Assembly (NCBI GenBank): GCA_937990185.1
Contig: CALKBI010000012.1
Location: forward strand, 1-64,000
DNA length: 64,000 nucleotides
Direction of reading: 5' to 3'
Origin: an uncultured Neomegalonema sp.
Lineage (GTDB): Bacteria > Pseudomonadota > Alphaproteobacteria > Rhodobacterales > Rhodobacteraceae
Shown one piece after another: positions 26,148 to 35,475 of the stretch. The stretch's first letter is position 1; each line of letters opens with the position of its first letter. The notes beneath the pieces were generated by a model that saw nothing but the letters and a program-made list of their open reading frames with translations, was not told the origin of the DNA and did no database searches. The translations under genes and the position numbers were made by a program.

Positions 26148-27284
26148 ATGACTAAAGGGACATCCGGCGAGACGCTCGCCCTCACAAAACGGACGCTGCT
26201 GCAAACCAGTGCAGCCGCAGTCCTATCGGCACCTTTCGTAAATCGTGCTTGGGCGGATACCATAGAACTGAACATACTTGGTTGGTATGGGACGGCAGAA
26301 TCCGACATGGTTGGCGCTTTTGAGGAAGCTAACAATGTTAAGTTTGTTCCCAAATACTATGCTGGCGGGGACAATATGTTGGCTGCCCTGGCGCAAAACC
26401 CTCCGGGAACATTCGACATCATTCATACCGACGCCGAGTATGCAAAACTGTTGATCGCAAACGAACTGGTCATGGAACTGAACCCGGACGATTATCCGAT
26501 GGATGATCTTCTCCATGAAGATTTCACAAAATTTGCAGGTCACTGGGATGAAGACGGGAATCTCTTTTCACTGATCTCGCGCTTCGGACATCTCGGGGTG
26601 TCGTACAACAAAGATGCATTGAGCGAAAAAGAAGCATCGAGTTACAACTCGTTCTGGATGCCAAAAGTAAAAGGCAAAGTCGGACATTTTGACTGGCATT
26701 TGCCATCGCTCGGCCAGATGAGCTTGCTCACAGGCAATGCCAATCCGTTCGATATTGACGATGATGCATGGGAAGCGGTTCAGGAAAAAACAATGTCACT
26801 GAAACCGCAAGTCGGTGGTTACTTTGATTTCGGGGGAACTTTCGCCGGACTGAAGAACGGTGAAATGCTTGCCATGTGCGGAATCGGAGATTGGGTCACG
26901 GGTATTCTTGAACGCGACGGCGCACCGGTGTCTTCCGTTGTACCGGAAGAAGGTGGCATTCAGTGGACCGAAAGCTATTCTATTGTGAAAACGTCTAAGA
27001 AAAAAGACATGGCGCTGAAATATCTCGCCTACACGATGTCTCCTGAAGGACAGGTGAAAACCGCTCAGATGCTTGGGTATCCGGGGCATTGCGTGACGGG
27101 CGCTGGTCGCGCGCTGCTTCAGAAAGAAGATGAAGCAGAGGCAAAACGCTCGGGCCAAATAAAAGGCCATAAAAACGAGCCGATTGCACTGATCGACGAC
27201 GGGCGCATTTCTTATCGCGATATTCCAGTTCAACAAGATCTGGAAGACTGGAACGACTTCTGGTCCGAATATAAGAACGCATAA
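26148..27284 (+). CDS. PotD-type periplasmic binding protein
   Basis: About 378 residues from the ATG at 26148, which has GGGGAG upstream; the track start at 26103 is too early. A signal peptide with a KR-containing n-region (TKRTLLQTSAAAVLSAPFVNRAWA) precedes the mature protein. LNILGWYGTAESDMVGAFEE and KFVPKYYAGGDNMLAALA match spermidine/putrescine-type (PotD/PotF) binding proteins. It supplies ligand to the two permeases and ATPase that follow. Whether the ligand is a polyamine is doubtful given the phosphoribosyltransferase and CE4 hydrolase in the cluster. Confidence 0.85.
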   Translation: MTKGTSGETLALTKRTLLQTSAAAVLSAPFVNRAWADTIELNILGWYGTAESDMVGAFEEANNVKFVPKYYAGGDNMLAALAQNPPGTFDIIHTDAEYAKLLIANELVMELNPDDYPMDDLLHEDFTKFAGHWDEDGNLFSLISRFGHLGVSYNKDALSEKEASSYNSFWMPKVKGKVGHFDWHLPSLGQMSLLTGNANPFDIDDDAWEAVQEKTMSLKPQVGGYFDFGGTFAGLKNGEMLAMCGIGDWVTGILERDGAPVSSVVPEEGGIQWTESYSIVKTSKKKDMALKYLAYTMSPEGQVKTAQMLGYPGHCVTGAGRALLQKEDEAEAKRSGQIKGHKNEPIALIDDGRISYRDIPVQQDLEDWNDFWSEYKNA

Positions 27285-27302
27285 TCCTGTGAATAACGAA
27301 AA

Positions 27303-28163
27303 ATGGCGGCGTCCGTGATACGCCGCCTGAATGCCTATGCACTAACATTTCGTCTGCCAATCATCATTTGGCAGGCAATCTTTTTTATTGGCCCGTTGTT
27401 CTTCATGATCGCAATGTCATTCTTCCTTGTGAAGAATTACCGCATGGTCGAGGCGTTCGAGTTTAAGAACTGGGACAAAATGCTCTCCCGTAACTATGTC
27501 TGGGACAGCTATTGGTACACACTCGGGTTGGCTGCATTATCATCCGCAGTCGCCTCACTGGTCGCGTTTCCTGCTGCATTCGCGCTAGCATACCGATCTT
27601 CTGAGTCGGTCAGACGATGGGCTATCTTTCTGCTAATTATTCCATTTTTCACCAGTTATCTGGTGCGGACATTTTCATGGTACGTGATCCTTGCGGAGTC
27701 TGGGGTGATCAACGCCGGATTGGGGTATATCGGCCTTGGCCCGTATACGATGCTCAACACGATGTTCGGGACGATTATCGGGTATATGACCCTGACATTG
27801 CCTTTGGTTGTTATTCTGCAAACAGTGTCACTCGCGAGTGTGGATCGTTCATTAATCCAAGCGTCACAAAACCTCGGTTGCCCGCCATGGCGCACAATTT
27901 TTGCGGTTATTCTGCCCGCCGCAAAAACAGGATTGATCGTGGCCGCATTGTTCGCCTTCATTCTGTCATTCGGCGATTTTGTTGCGCCCTATTACCTCGG
28001 CGGCTCTAAGCCGCCGACCCTACCCATCCTAATCATTGATACGACAAAAGCCGGACAGCAATGGCCGCGCGCAGCCGTTGTTGCCGTGATCATGATGGTG
28101 ACGTTGTTCGTCGTGGCCTTCACCGCAATCATGTTGGCCTATCGCAAGCGGGGGAGCAAATAA
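27303..28163 (+). CDS. ABC transporter permease (PotB-like)
   Basis: A 286-residue inner-membrane permease with six predicted helices. The EAA loop ASQNLGCPPWRTIFAVILPAAKTG around residue 195 docks the ATPase, and FFTSYLVRTFSWYVIL is typical of PotB/PotH. It lies 18 bp after the binding-protein stop and 2 bp before the next permease gene, clearly one operon. It would form the channel with the PotC-like partner. Confidence 0.87.
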   Translation: MAASVIRRLNAYALTFRLPIIIWQAIFFIGPLFFMIAMSFFLVKNYRMVEAFEFKNWDKMLSRNYVWDSYWYTLGLAALSSAVASLVAFPAAFALAYRSSESVRRWAIFLLIIPFFTSYLVRTFSWYVILAESGVINAGLGYIGLGPYTMLNTMFGTIIGYMTLTLPLVVILQTVSLASVDRSLIQASQNLGCPPWRTIFAVILPAAKTGLIVAALFAFILSFGDFVAPYYLGGSKPPTLPILIIDTTKAGQQWPRAAVVAVIMMVTLFVVAFTAIMLAYRKRGSK

Positions 28164-28165
28164 CT

Positions 28166-28954
28166 ATGCGAACCGGCGATTGGGCGCTGCGCGGATACGT
28201 GCTTTTTGTTTTTGTCTTCGTGTTCTCGCCCGTCGTGATGAGCATGATTTTCTCATTCAACTCGGATCGTTTCCCGACCATCCCACTCGGAGAATTTACG
28301 ACACATTGGTATGAGACAATCTTTGCCGACGAAGATTTCTGGAAAGCCGCACAAAACAGTTTGATTGTTTCGATCTGTGCATCGCTGATCGCGACCTTTT
28401 TGGGATTCTGCACTGCCTATTCCGACTATCGTTATACATTTCGGGGTCAAGGTGCATATCTCGGGATCATCCTGCTGCCGCCAACCATTCCATTGATCAT
28501 CATGGCACTTGCCATGCTCGCATGGTTTTCGAAAGTCGGTATATCGGGGCAAGTGTATTCGATCATCTTTGCGCACACAGTTCTGACAGCGCCCTTTGCC
28601 ATGGCAATCATTAGACTGCGCCTGAACCAAATGGATGAAAGTTTAGAAGCTGCCGCTTGGAACCTCGGCGCGAGTGAATGGCGTGCGATGCGCGAAGTCA
28701 TTCTTCCGTTTTGTTTGCCCGCAATTGTCAGCTCTTTATTTCTGACAGCCGCCGTCTCATTCGATGAATTTACTATGGCGTGGTTTGTTTCGGGCTTGAA
28801 CAAAACCCTGCCGGTGCATGTGCTAGAGATCGTCCAAGGGACCATTGATCCGCAAGTCAACGCTATAGGCACGTTGGTTTTTCTCGTCTCGATGACACTG
28901 GTGATTATAGCCCAACTCGCCATCTTCTTTCGACTGAACCGGAGTGCCAAATGA
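28166..28954 (+). CDS. ABC transporter permease (PotC-like)
   Basis: The ORF track shows this frame from 28061, but the ATG at 28166 preceded by GGGGGAG gives the expected 262-residue PotC-type permease beginning MRTGDWALRGYVLF. The EAA loop is AAWNLGASEWRAMREVILPFCLPAI. IILLPPTIPLIIMALAML and TAAVSFDEFTMAWF are characteristic of polyamine-type permeases. It overlaps the ATPase gene by four bases (ATGA). Confidence 0.87.
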   Translation: MRTGDWALRGYVLFVFVFVFSPVVMSMIFSFNSDRFPTIPLGEFTTHWYETIFADEDFWKAAQNSLIVSICASLIATFLGFCTAYSDYRYTFRGQGAYLGIILLPPTIPLIIMALAMLAWFSKVGISGQVYSIIFAHTVLTAPFAMAIIRLRLNQMDESLEAAAWNLGASEWRAMREVILPFCLPAIVSSLFLTAAVSFDEFTMAWFVSGLNKTLPVHVLEIVQGTIDPQVNAIGTLVFLVSMTLVIIAQLAIFFRLNRSAK

Positions 28955-30039
28955 ACGAACCATTGGTCGTACTAGATGGCGTACAGAAAAATTTCGGTGA
29001 TTTTGTCGCGGTGAAACGCGCTGATCTGACAATTGGGACGGGTGAGTTCATTGCCATTATGGGGCCGTCCGGATGCGGGAAGACAACGACGCTGCGGATG
29101 CTCGCTGGGTTGGAAGCGCCTAGCGCCGGCGACATCCGCATCGGTGGCAAACGCATGAACGACGTACCCCCGCATCAGCGCGACACACCGATGGTCTGGC
29201 AAAGCCTCGCTCTGTTTCCTTTCTTGAATGTCCGCGAAAATGTCGAATTCGGCTTAAAAATGCGCGGTGTAAATGCAAATGAAAGGCGACGGCGAGCGCT
29301 TGAATGGATTGAGCGGCTAGAAATTGGTGAATTCGCCGAGCGCAATATAGAGACGCTTTCAGGTGGACAAAAACAACGCGTCGCTCTTGCGCGCTCGTTG
29401 GTGACGGAACCACAATTATTATTGCTTGATGAGCCGCTTTCGGCGCTCGACGCGCATCTCGTCATCCGTATGCAAGGGGTGTTGACCCGCCTGCAAAGAG
29501 AGTTGGGGATTACATTTGTCTATGTGACCCATTCTCACTCGGAGGCTTTCGCGATGGCGGACCGCGTGGTCATCATGTCACAAGGAGAAATCGCACAAAT
29601 CGGAAATCCACGTGAAATCTACCGCGCCCCTGCCAATCGGTTTGTTGCGGAGTTCGTAGGCAGAAACAATATTCTGACTGGTACAATAGAAAGCTCGGAT
29701 ACAAACCAAGTGACGATAAATTCTGCGCTTGGTCATTTTTCCGCCCCCACAGAAGACATCCACCAAAAACCGGGACGCTCCGCAAGCATCGTCATTGCAG
29801 CGGATATGGTAAGAATAACCCGCGAAGCCACTACAGCCGAGAACACTGTTGTGGCGACGTTAATTTCAGAAGAGTTTGTCGGCTCTATCGTCACACTGTT
29901 TCTTGAGGCAGCGGACGGAACCGAGTTCAAAGTACAACTGCAAGAACGCGCGTTGACGGACCTTGATATTCATGCCGGCGGTCAGTTTCACCTAAGCTGG
30001 GCAACAACCGACGCGCATCTTTTGCCGGAGAATAGCTGA
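28951..30039 (+). CDS. ABC transporter ATPase (PotA-like)
   Basis: A 362-residue ATPase with Walker A GPSGCGKTTT, signature LSGGQKQRVALARSL, Walker B LLLLDEPLSALD and switch His in VYVTHSHSEAF. The C-terminal 110 residues form a TOBE-type regulatory domain (GRNNILTGTIESSD, later GQFHLSWATTDAHLL). It drives the PotB/PotC-like channel. Start and stop overlap both neighbours (ATGA upstream, TGATG downstream). Confidence 0.9.
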   Translation: MNEPLVVLDGVQKNFGDFVAVKRADLTIGTGEFIAIMGPSGCGKTTTLRMLAGLEAPSAGDIRIGGKRMNDVPPHQRDTPMVWQSLALFPFLNVRENVEFGLKMRGVNANERRRRALEWIERLEIGEFAERNIETLSGGQKQRVALARSLVTEPQLLLLDEPLSALDAHLVIRMQGVLTRLQRELGITFVYVTHSHSEAFAMADRVVIMSQGEIAQIGNPREIYRAPANRFVAEFVGRNNILTGTIESSDTNQVTINSALGHFSAPTEDIHQKPGRSASIVIAADMVRITREATTAENTVVATLISEEFVGSIVTLFLEAADGTEFKVQLQERALTDLDIHAGGQFHLSWATTDAHLLPENS

Positions 30040-30920
30040 TGATCCAGAGCCCTATTCCTTGGCCGAACGGCGCACGATGTGCTTGTGCAATTACCTTCGA
30101 TATGGACGCGGATAGCCTGATCCATATCGCAAGGCCGGAAGATTCGTTTGATCGGGTCTATCCGATTTCTATGGGGCGATACGGCCCGACCGTAGCCATG
30201 CCCCGCATTCTGGAAACCTATCGACGCTTGGGGTTAAAGCAATCGTTCTTTATTCCCGGCTGGTGTCTCGACACCTATCCCGATGTCGTGGATGCTATTC
30301 TCAAAGGCGGACATGAGATCGGCCATCACGGATGGATACACGAAGACCCCATCACGACCAAAGGCGACGAGCAGGAAGTTGCTTTCGAGCGCGCTATGGA
30401 CGCGCATAAACGGCACTGCGGAGCCGCACCTGTGGGATACCGTGCGCCGGTCTATAATGTCACACAACAAGTCATCGACCTGCTGATCAAACATAATTTC
30501 CGATATGATAGTTCATTGATGGCCGATGATATTCCCTATGAGATGCAAACCTCCAATGGTTCACTCTACGAGATGCCGGTGCATTGGGGCACGGATGACT
30601 GGCCACCTTTCGCCCATTATGACGAGATCGGGTATATGATGCCTGTGCGTGGGCCGTCAGCGGGACTGGCTGGATTTTGGGAAGAGTTCGAAGCACAATA
30701 TGAAGCCGGTGGTTTCTTTATGCTGATCGTCCATCCCTTTCTAACTGGCCGGCTGGCGCGCTGGCGCTTGGTCGAACAATGGTTGGAAAAAACACTCGAT
30801 ACCCGAGATGTCTGGTTCGCCCCATTACGGGAAATAGCGGACCACCTAGACGGGTTGAAGGCAGATGGATTTACGCCGCGTATCGAGCAATTGCCATACT
30901 ATGCAGGGCCGCAGAGCTGA
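30039..30920 (+). CDS. Polysaccharide-deacetylase-family (CE4/PuuE-like) hydrolase
   Basis: A 293-residue NodB-homology hydrolase. The first motif is ITFDMDAD, the metal-binding His pair is in HEIGHHGWIHEDP, and YRAPVYN is the motif with the catalytic-side Arg/Pro. The long insertion with YGPTVAMPRILETYRRLGLK and the lack of a signal peptide resemble the cytoplasmic PuuE allantoinase and cyclic-imide hydrolase branch rather than chitin or peptidoglycan deacetylases. It is the last gene of the transporter operon (TGATG overlap), so its substrate is probably the imported compound, cleaved at an amide or imide bond. Confidence 0.8.
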   Translation: MIQSPIPWPNGARCACAITFDMDADSLIHIARPEDSFDRVYPISMGRYGPTVAMPRILETYRRLGLKQSFFIPGWCLDTYPDVVDAILKGGHEIGHHGWIHEDPITTKGDEQEVAFERAMDAHKRHCGAAPVGYRAPVYNVTQQVIDLLIKHNFRYDSSLMADDIPYEMQTSNGSLYEMPVHWGTDDWPPFAHYDEIGYMMPVRGPSAGLAGFWEEFEAQYEAGGFFMLIVHPFLTGRLARWRLVEQWLEKTLDTRDVWFAPLREIADHLDGLKADGFTPRIEQLPYYAGPQS

Positions 30921-30941
30921 CAACTATGCGCGAGTTTTTCA

Positions 30942-31661
30942 CTAACCTAATTCTTCGGACGGATCATCCAGGTCAAGGGCATATCCAGCGGAGCGTACTG
31001 TGCGAATAGGGTTTTTCGCGCCCTCTTGATTTAAAGCTTTGCGCAGCCTTCCGATATGGACATCGACGGTACGTTGGTCGATTTCTAGATTTCCCTCCCA
31101 CACTCGTTCCATAAGTTGATCACGGCTCCACACTCTCCCAGGCCTGCTGATCAAGACATTCAACAAACGATATTCAGTGGGGCCAAGCTCCAACCCGATA
31201 CCATTGCGCGATACGCGCATTTTTTGAGGGTCAATCGTGATGTCCCCATATCTTATCGCACTGCCATCTGATCCCGGCTCTGTCCGTCGCAACATCGCAC
31301 GAGCGCGGGCAAGTAATTCGGCAATTGAGTAAGGCTTCACCAGATAATCATCTGCGCCACTATCAAGGCCACGAACTTTATCAGCTTCCTCGCCGCGCGC
31401 CGTCAGCATGAGGATGGGCGTTTCTTTCGTTTCGGGATAGCGTTTGAGCTGCTTACAAAGTTCCAGCCCTGATAGACCGGGCATCATCCAATCGAGAATG
31501 ATCAGGTGCGGGCTTTCTTCACGCGCGACTAACAATCCCTCGTCACCATCTACGGCGGAAAATGTGCGATACCCTGCATCCTCGAGATTATAGAGCAGCA
31601 TTTCACGCTGAGCTGCTTCATCTTCGACGATCAATACCTTCAGACCATTCGCATTCGACAT
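30942..31661 (-). CDS. phoB: Phosphate regulon response regulator PhoB
   Basis: A 239-residue OmpR-type regulator. The receiver domain has the phospho-acceptor Asp in LIILDWMMPGLSG, the switch Thr in ILMLTARGEE and Lys in DYLVKPYS. The C-terminal winged helix includes RVWSRDQLMERVW and RTVDVHIGRLRKAL, which contacts Pho boxes. It completes the order phoR, pstS, pstC, pstA, pstB, phoU, phoB on the minus strand and activates the cluster under phosphate limitation. It starts 4 bp after the phoU stop. Confidence 0.95.
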   Translation of the reverse strand: MSNANGLKVLIVEDEAAQREMLLYNLEDAGYRTFSAVDGDEGLLVAREESPHLIILDWMMPGLSGLELCKQLKRYPETKETPILMLTARGEEADKVRGLDSGADDYLVKPYSIAELLARARAMLRRTEPGSDGSAIRYGDITIDPQKMRVSRNGIGLELGPTEYRLLNVLISRPGRVWSRDQLMERVWEGNLEIDQRTVDVHIGRLRKALNQEGAKNPIRTVRSAGYALDLDDPSEELG

Positions 31662-31665
31662 TGTT

Positions 31666-32370
31666 CTATCCGGCGATTTGGCTCGTCATATCACTTTTCG
31701 GACGATCGCTCTCGGGAATAGACCCCGTTTCAAGATAGTGAATTTGCTCAGCAATAGAGGTGACGTAATCACCCATTCGTTCCAAATTTTTCGCAATGAA
31801 CAGCATGTGCATACAAGGTGTGATGTTGCTCGAAGACTCCATCATGTATGTCAGCAACTCACGGAATAGCGTGTTATGCATGTGGTCGACTTCTTCATCG
31901 CGCAGCAACAACTCATCAGCCATCGCAATGTCTTTTGAGACATAGGCGTTGAGGACATCAGCGACCATAACTTGAACGAGTTTACTCATACGGTTGATGG
32001 TTTTTTCCGCCGAGACGATGCGTGTTGCCTCGTTCAAAACAAGAGAGCGTTTCGCGATATTTTTCGCATAATCGCCGATGCGTTCCAGATTGCCTGATAC
32101 TTTAAGCGCGCAGACGACACTACGAAGGTCACGCGCCATTGGTTGCCGCAAAGCCAACGTGCGCAAGGTCAACTCATTCACACGCGTCTCCAGCGCATCA
32201 ACAGATTTATCGTCTTTGCGAACCTTCACCGCGAGTTCTTCATCGCGATTGCAGAGCGCCTGCATACTTTCCATGATTTGCGTTTCGACAATCCCGCCCA
32301 TTTCCAGAATGAGATTTTCAATCTGCGCGAGTTCTTCATCAAATGATTTGACGATATGTGCGTTTGACAT
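31666..32370 (-). CDS. phoU: Phosphate signalling protein PhoU
   Basis: A 234-residue all-helical protein with two PhoU repeats; conserved segments are MARDLRSVVCALKVSGNLERIGDYAKNI (first repeat) and LFIAKNLERMGDYVTSIAE (second repeat), which bind metal clusters. It links the PstSCAB transporter to the PhoR kinase and keeps the system off when phosphate is plentiful. The gene lies 17 bp after pstB. Confidence 0.95.
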   Translation of the reverse strand: MSNAHIVKSFDEELAQIENLILEMGGIVETQIMESMQALCNRDEELAVKVRKDDKSVDALETRVNELTLRTLALRQPMARDLRSVVCALKVSGNLERIGDYAKNIAKRSLVLNEATRIVSAEKTINRMSKLVQVMVADVLNAYVSKDIAMADELLLRDEEVDHMHNTLFRELLTYMMESSSNITPCMHMLFIAKNLERMGDYVTSIAEQIHYLETGSIPESDRPKSDMTSQIAG

Positions 32371-32387
32371 GACCTGTGCCTTTGCGT

Positions 32388-33170
32388 TCAGCCGATGCGA
32401 CCGGTGATGTAGTTTTGCGTCCGTTCGTCTACAGGAGAAGAAAATATTTGCTCAGTGGAGCCGAATTCAACCAACTCTCCAAGATGAAAAAATGCAGTTT
32501 TCTGAGAAACGCGCGCCGCTTGCTGCATTGAATGTGTCACGATGATAATCGTATAATTCTCACGCAATTCATCAATCAGTGTTTCAATGGTCGCCGTTGC
32601 AATCGGGTCCAATGCAGAACAAGGCTCATCCATCAGGATAACCTTTGGTTGGACCGCTATCGCCCGCGCGATACAAAGGCGCTGTTGTTGACCCCCGGAT
32701 AATCCTGTTCCCGGTTGATCCAACCGATCTTTGACTTCGTTCCACAAACCGGCCCGCGTGAGGCTCGTCTCAACAATCTCCTGCATTTCAGATTTAGATG
32801 AGGCAAGGCCGTGTATTTTTGGGCCGTAAGCAATGTTATCATAAATTGATTTTGGGAAAGGATTTGGTTTTTGGAAAACCATACCGATCCGTTGGCGCAG
32901 CGATACGACATCCACTTCTGAGTCGTAAATGTCCTGACCCGAAAATTCAAACGACCCGCTAACACGGCAAATTGGAATCACATCATTCATGCGATTAAAA
33001 CAGCGGAGCAATGTGCTCTTTCCGCAACCGGACGGCCCGATGAAAGCGGTCACAGCGTTGGGATGAATATCGACATTCACGTCAATGATTGCTTGTTTTT
33101 CAGCGTAGAAAACTTGCCCGTCTCGCACTTTTAAAATCGGTGTCATAGGCTGCTTCGTATCTTCATTCAT
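32388..33170 (-). CDS. pstB: Phosphate ABC transporter ATPase PstB
   Basis: About 260 residues from the ATG at 33168-33170; a GTG at 33188 overlapping the pstA end is the alternative. Walker A is [19 protein letters not shown], where the CFNRMND extension is PstB-specific, the signature is [15 protein letters not shown] and Walker B is [13 protein letters not shown]. It powers high-affinity phosphate uptake through PstA and PstC. Confidence 0.95.
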   Translation of the reverse strand: MNEDTKQPMTPILKVRDGQVFYAEKQAIIDVNVDIHPNAVTAFIGPSGCGKSTLLRCFNRMNDVIPICRVSGSFEFSGQDIYDSEVDVVSLRQRIGMVFQKPNPFPKSIYDNIAYGPKIHGLASSKSEMQEIVETSLTRAGLWNEVKDRLDQPGTGLSGGQQQRLCIARAIAVQPKVILMDEPCSALDPIATATIETLIDELRENYTIIIVTHSMQQAARVSQKTAFFHLGELVEFGSTEQIFSSPVDERTQNYITGRIG

Positions 33171-33181
33171 TGCCAAATCTT

Positions 33182-34459
33182 CTACCACCGAATTTCCAGA
33201 CGACGCCGCAGATAAACGGCAGCAAGATTCATAATTACCAAGAAGCCAAGTAGAACGAGAATCGCAGCAGACGTCTTTTCCATAAATCCCCGTTCTGGAC
33301 TGTCAGCCCAAAGGAAAATTTGTACGGGTAGCGCGGTTGCCGCCTCGGTCACACCGCCCGGAACATCCACAATAAACGCGACCATCCCGATCATAAGCAA
33401 AGGCGCAGTCTCGCCCAATGCTTGCGCCATACCAATGATTGATCCGGTCAACATTCCCGGCATCGCAAGCGGCACGACGTGATGAAATGTTGTTTGAACT
33501 TTACTCGCCCCCAAGCCAAACGCCGCCTCACGAATTGATGGTGGCACAGCACGCAGCGATGATCTCGAAGCAATAATAATTGTGGGAAGGGTCATCAACG
33601 CCAATACCATCCCGCCGACCAGTGGCGTCGAACGCGGTAAGTTGAAAACATTCAACAAGATCGCAAGGCCGAGCAGCCCGTAAACAATCGAAGGAACCGC
33701 CGCGAGGTTATTGATATTGACCTCGATAAACCTGTTGATGCGGCCTTTTGCGGAAAACTCTTCGAGATAAACAGCGGCCAGAACACCGATAGGAAATGCC
33801 AACAGAAAACATATCAATAATGTCAGTGCAGAACCGACGACCGCGCCCATAATCCCGGCTTGCTCCGGTTCTCTCGAGTCGCCGCCCGTAAAGAACTGGG
33901 TATTAAAGCGGCTCTCTATGTTTCCACCCGCCTCTAAGCTTTCAATCCAAGCGATTTGCTTATCATTAACGCGCCTTTGGCTTTCTTCCAATGATCCGTC
34001 AATCGCGCCTTTTATATACTGATCAACATCGCTCGATGCGCGAACCCAAAACGGATGCGTGCCACCAACCAAAGATGGATTAGCAGCCACTTGATCACGA
34101 ATGGAATATTCAGCCGTCGAACTGACAAGTTTATAAAGCGACTTTTTATCAGCTCGTTTTTTGGCATCAGGAAATTGGTCGCGCAAAGCGGATTTAAGAA
34201 GTTTACCATAACGAGCTTTGCGCAAGACTTCTGGATCGCGTGTGCCCTCAGGGTCTAATTTTTCAGCGGGTAAATTAACCTCAATCTGCACAAAGGTTTG
34301 CTTAAACGCTCCGGTCCCACGCATGGTAATTGAGCCGATCATAACCAGCAAAAAGCTCAAAGATATCGCGATGGCAATCAGACCATACGCTCTAAATCGG
34401 GCTTCTGCGCGGTGGCGCTTTGATCCTGCTGATTTCAAGATTATCGCAGACTCAGTCAT
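33182..34459 (-). CDS. pstA: Phosphate ABC transporter permease PstA
   Basis: A 425-residue permease, longer than the E. coli protein because of an N-terminal periplasmic extension of about 180 residues (after the first helix, [19 protein letters not shown] and on), the alphaproteobacterial PstA form with a DUF3333-type region. The channel half includes [29 protein letters not shown] and [20 protein letters not shown] as the EAA loop. It overlaps pstC by eight bases. Confidence 0.93.
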   Translation of the reverse strand: MTESAIILKSAGSKRHRAEARFRAYGLIAIAISLSFLLVMIGSITMRGTGAFKQTFVQIEVNLPAEKLDPEGTRDPEVLRKARYGKLLKSALRDQFPDAKKRADKKSLYKLVSSTAEYSIRDQVAANPSLVGGTHPFWVRASSDVDQYIKGAIDGSLEESQRRVNDKQIAWIESLEAGGNIESRFNTQFFTGGDSREPEQAGIMGAVVGSALTLLICFLLAFPIGVLAAVYLEEFSAKGRINRFIEVNINNLAAVPSIVYGLLGLAILLNVFNLPRSTPLVGGMVLALMTLPTIIIASRSSLRAVPPSIREAAFGLGASKVQTTFHHVVPLAMPGMLTGSIIGMAQALGETAPLLMIGMVAFIVDVPGGVTEAATALPVQIFLWADSPERGFMEKTSAAILVLLGFLVIMNLAAVYLRRRLEIRW

Positions 34460-35408
34460 ATTGTTCCTTGTAGCGATCCACGATGCGAAGGGCGACCACG
34501 TTCAGGCATAGTGTAATAACGAAAAGCAACAGACCAAGAGCAAAAGCCGAGAGGGTCTTTGCACTGTCAAATTCCTGATCGCCGGTCAGCAATGTGACGA
34601 TCTGGACAGTCACGGTCGTCACGGCCTCTAGCGGATTTGCAGTTAACTTTGCGGCAAGACCAGCGGCCATCACGACAATCATTGTCTCACCGATTGCCCG
34701 TGAAGTTGCCAAAAGTAAACTGCCCGCGATACCCGGTGTTGCCGCCGGTAAAATGACCTGCTTGATCGTTTCGGCTTGAGTGGCCCCTAATCCGTATGAC
34801 GCATCGCGTAATGATTGAGGTACGGCATTAATCACATCATCAGACAATGACGAGATCAATGGAATGATCATCACGCCCATCGTCAATCCGGCGGCCAGAG
34901 CGCTTTCAGAGGATATTTCAAACCCCATGCTCTCGCCCCCGTTTCGCAACATGGGCGCTACGATCAATGCAGCGAAAAACCCGTAGACAACAGTTGGGAT
35001 ACCAGCGAGCAACTCAAGTAAGGGCTTTACTATGCCTCGTGTTCTTTCACTGGCATACTCTGCAAGATAAATGGCGGACATCAATCCCAGAGGCGTCGCA
35101 ACAATCATCGCAATCGCACTGATGAGCAGTGTACCAGCAATCAGAGGAACCGCACCGAATGCTCCCGATGATCCCACCTGATCTGAACGCAGAGCTGTTT
35201 GCGGACTCCATTCAAGTCCGAACAGAAAATCCGTCAAAGGTACTTGTTGGAAAAACCGGAGTGCTTCAAAAAGCAGAGAGGCAACAATTCCAATAGTCGT
35301 TGCCACCGCAACCAATGCACATAAAACCAAAACACAACGCACAGCCAATTCGACCAAACGGTTCTTTTGTCCGCGTGCAGCAATTGAAATGTCAGAAGAA
35401 ACAGCCAA
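34452..35408 (-). CDS. pstC: Phosphate ABC transporter permease PstC
   Basis: A 318-residue permease. YLAEYASERTRGIVKPLLELLAGIPTVVYGFF and the EAA loop DASYGLGATQAETIKQVILPA are PstC hallmarks. Length is that of the E. coli protein, without the long N-terminal extension found in some alphaproteobacterial PstC proteins. It lies 67 bp downstream of pstS. Confidence 0.93.
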   Translation of the reverse strand: MAVSSDISIAARGQKNRLVELAVRCVLVLCALVAVATTIGIVASLLFEALRFFQQVPLTDFLFGLEWSPQTALRSDQVGSSGAFGAVPLIAGTLLISAIAMIVATPLGLMSAIYLAEYASERTRGIVKPLLELLAGIPTVVYGFFAALIVAPMLRNGGESMGFEISSESALAAGLTMGVMIIPLISSLSDDVINAVPQSLRDASYGLGATQAETIKQVILPAATPGIAGSLLLATSRAIGETMIVVMAAGLAAKLTANPLEAVTTVTVQIVTLLTGDQEFDSAKTLSAFALGLLLFVITLCLNVVALRIVDRYKEQYD

Positions 35409-35475
35409 ACGATTTCCCTTGATACAAGTCAGCCCGCCGCGAGAGTGCAGCGAGCAGATGTGTTTCGTATTTCAA

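Noticed and set aside
28061-28165. N-terminal extension of the PotC-like permease in the track
   Set aside because: It lies within the preceding permease gene; the ATG at 28166 has a strong ribosome binding site and gives the family length.
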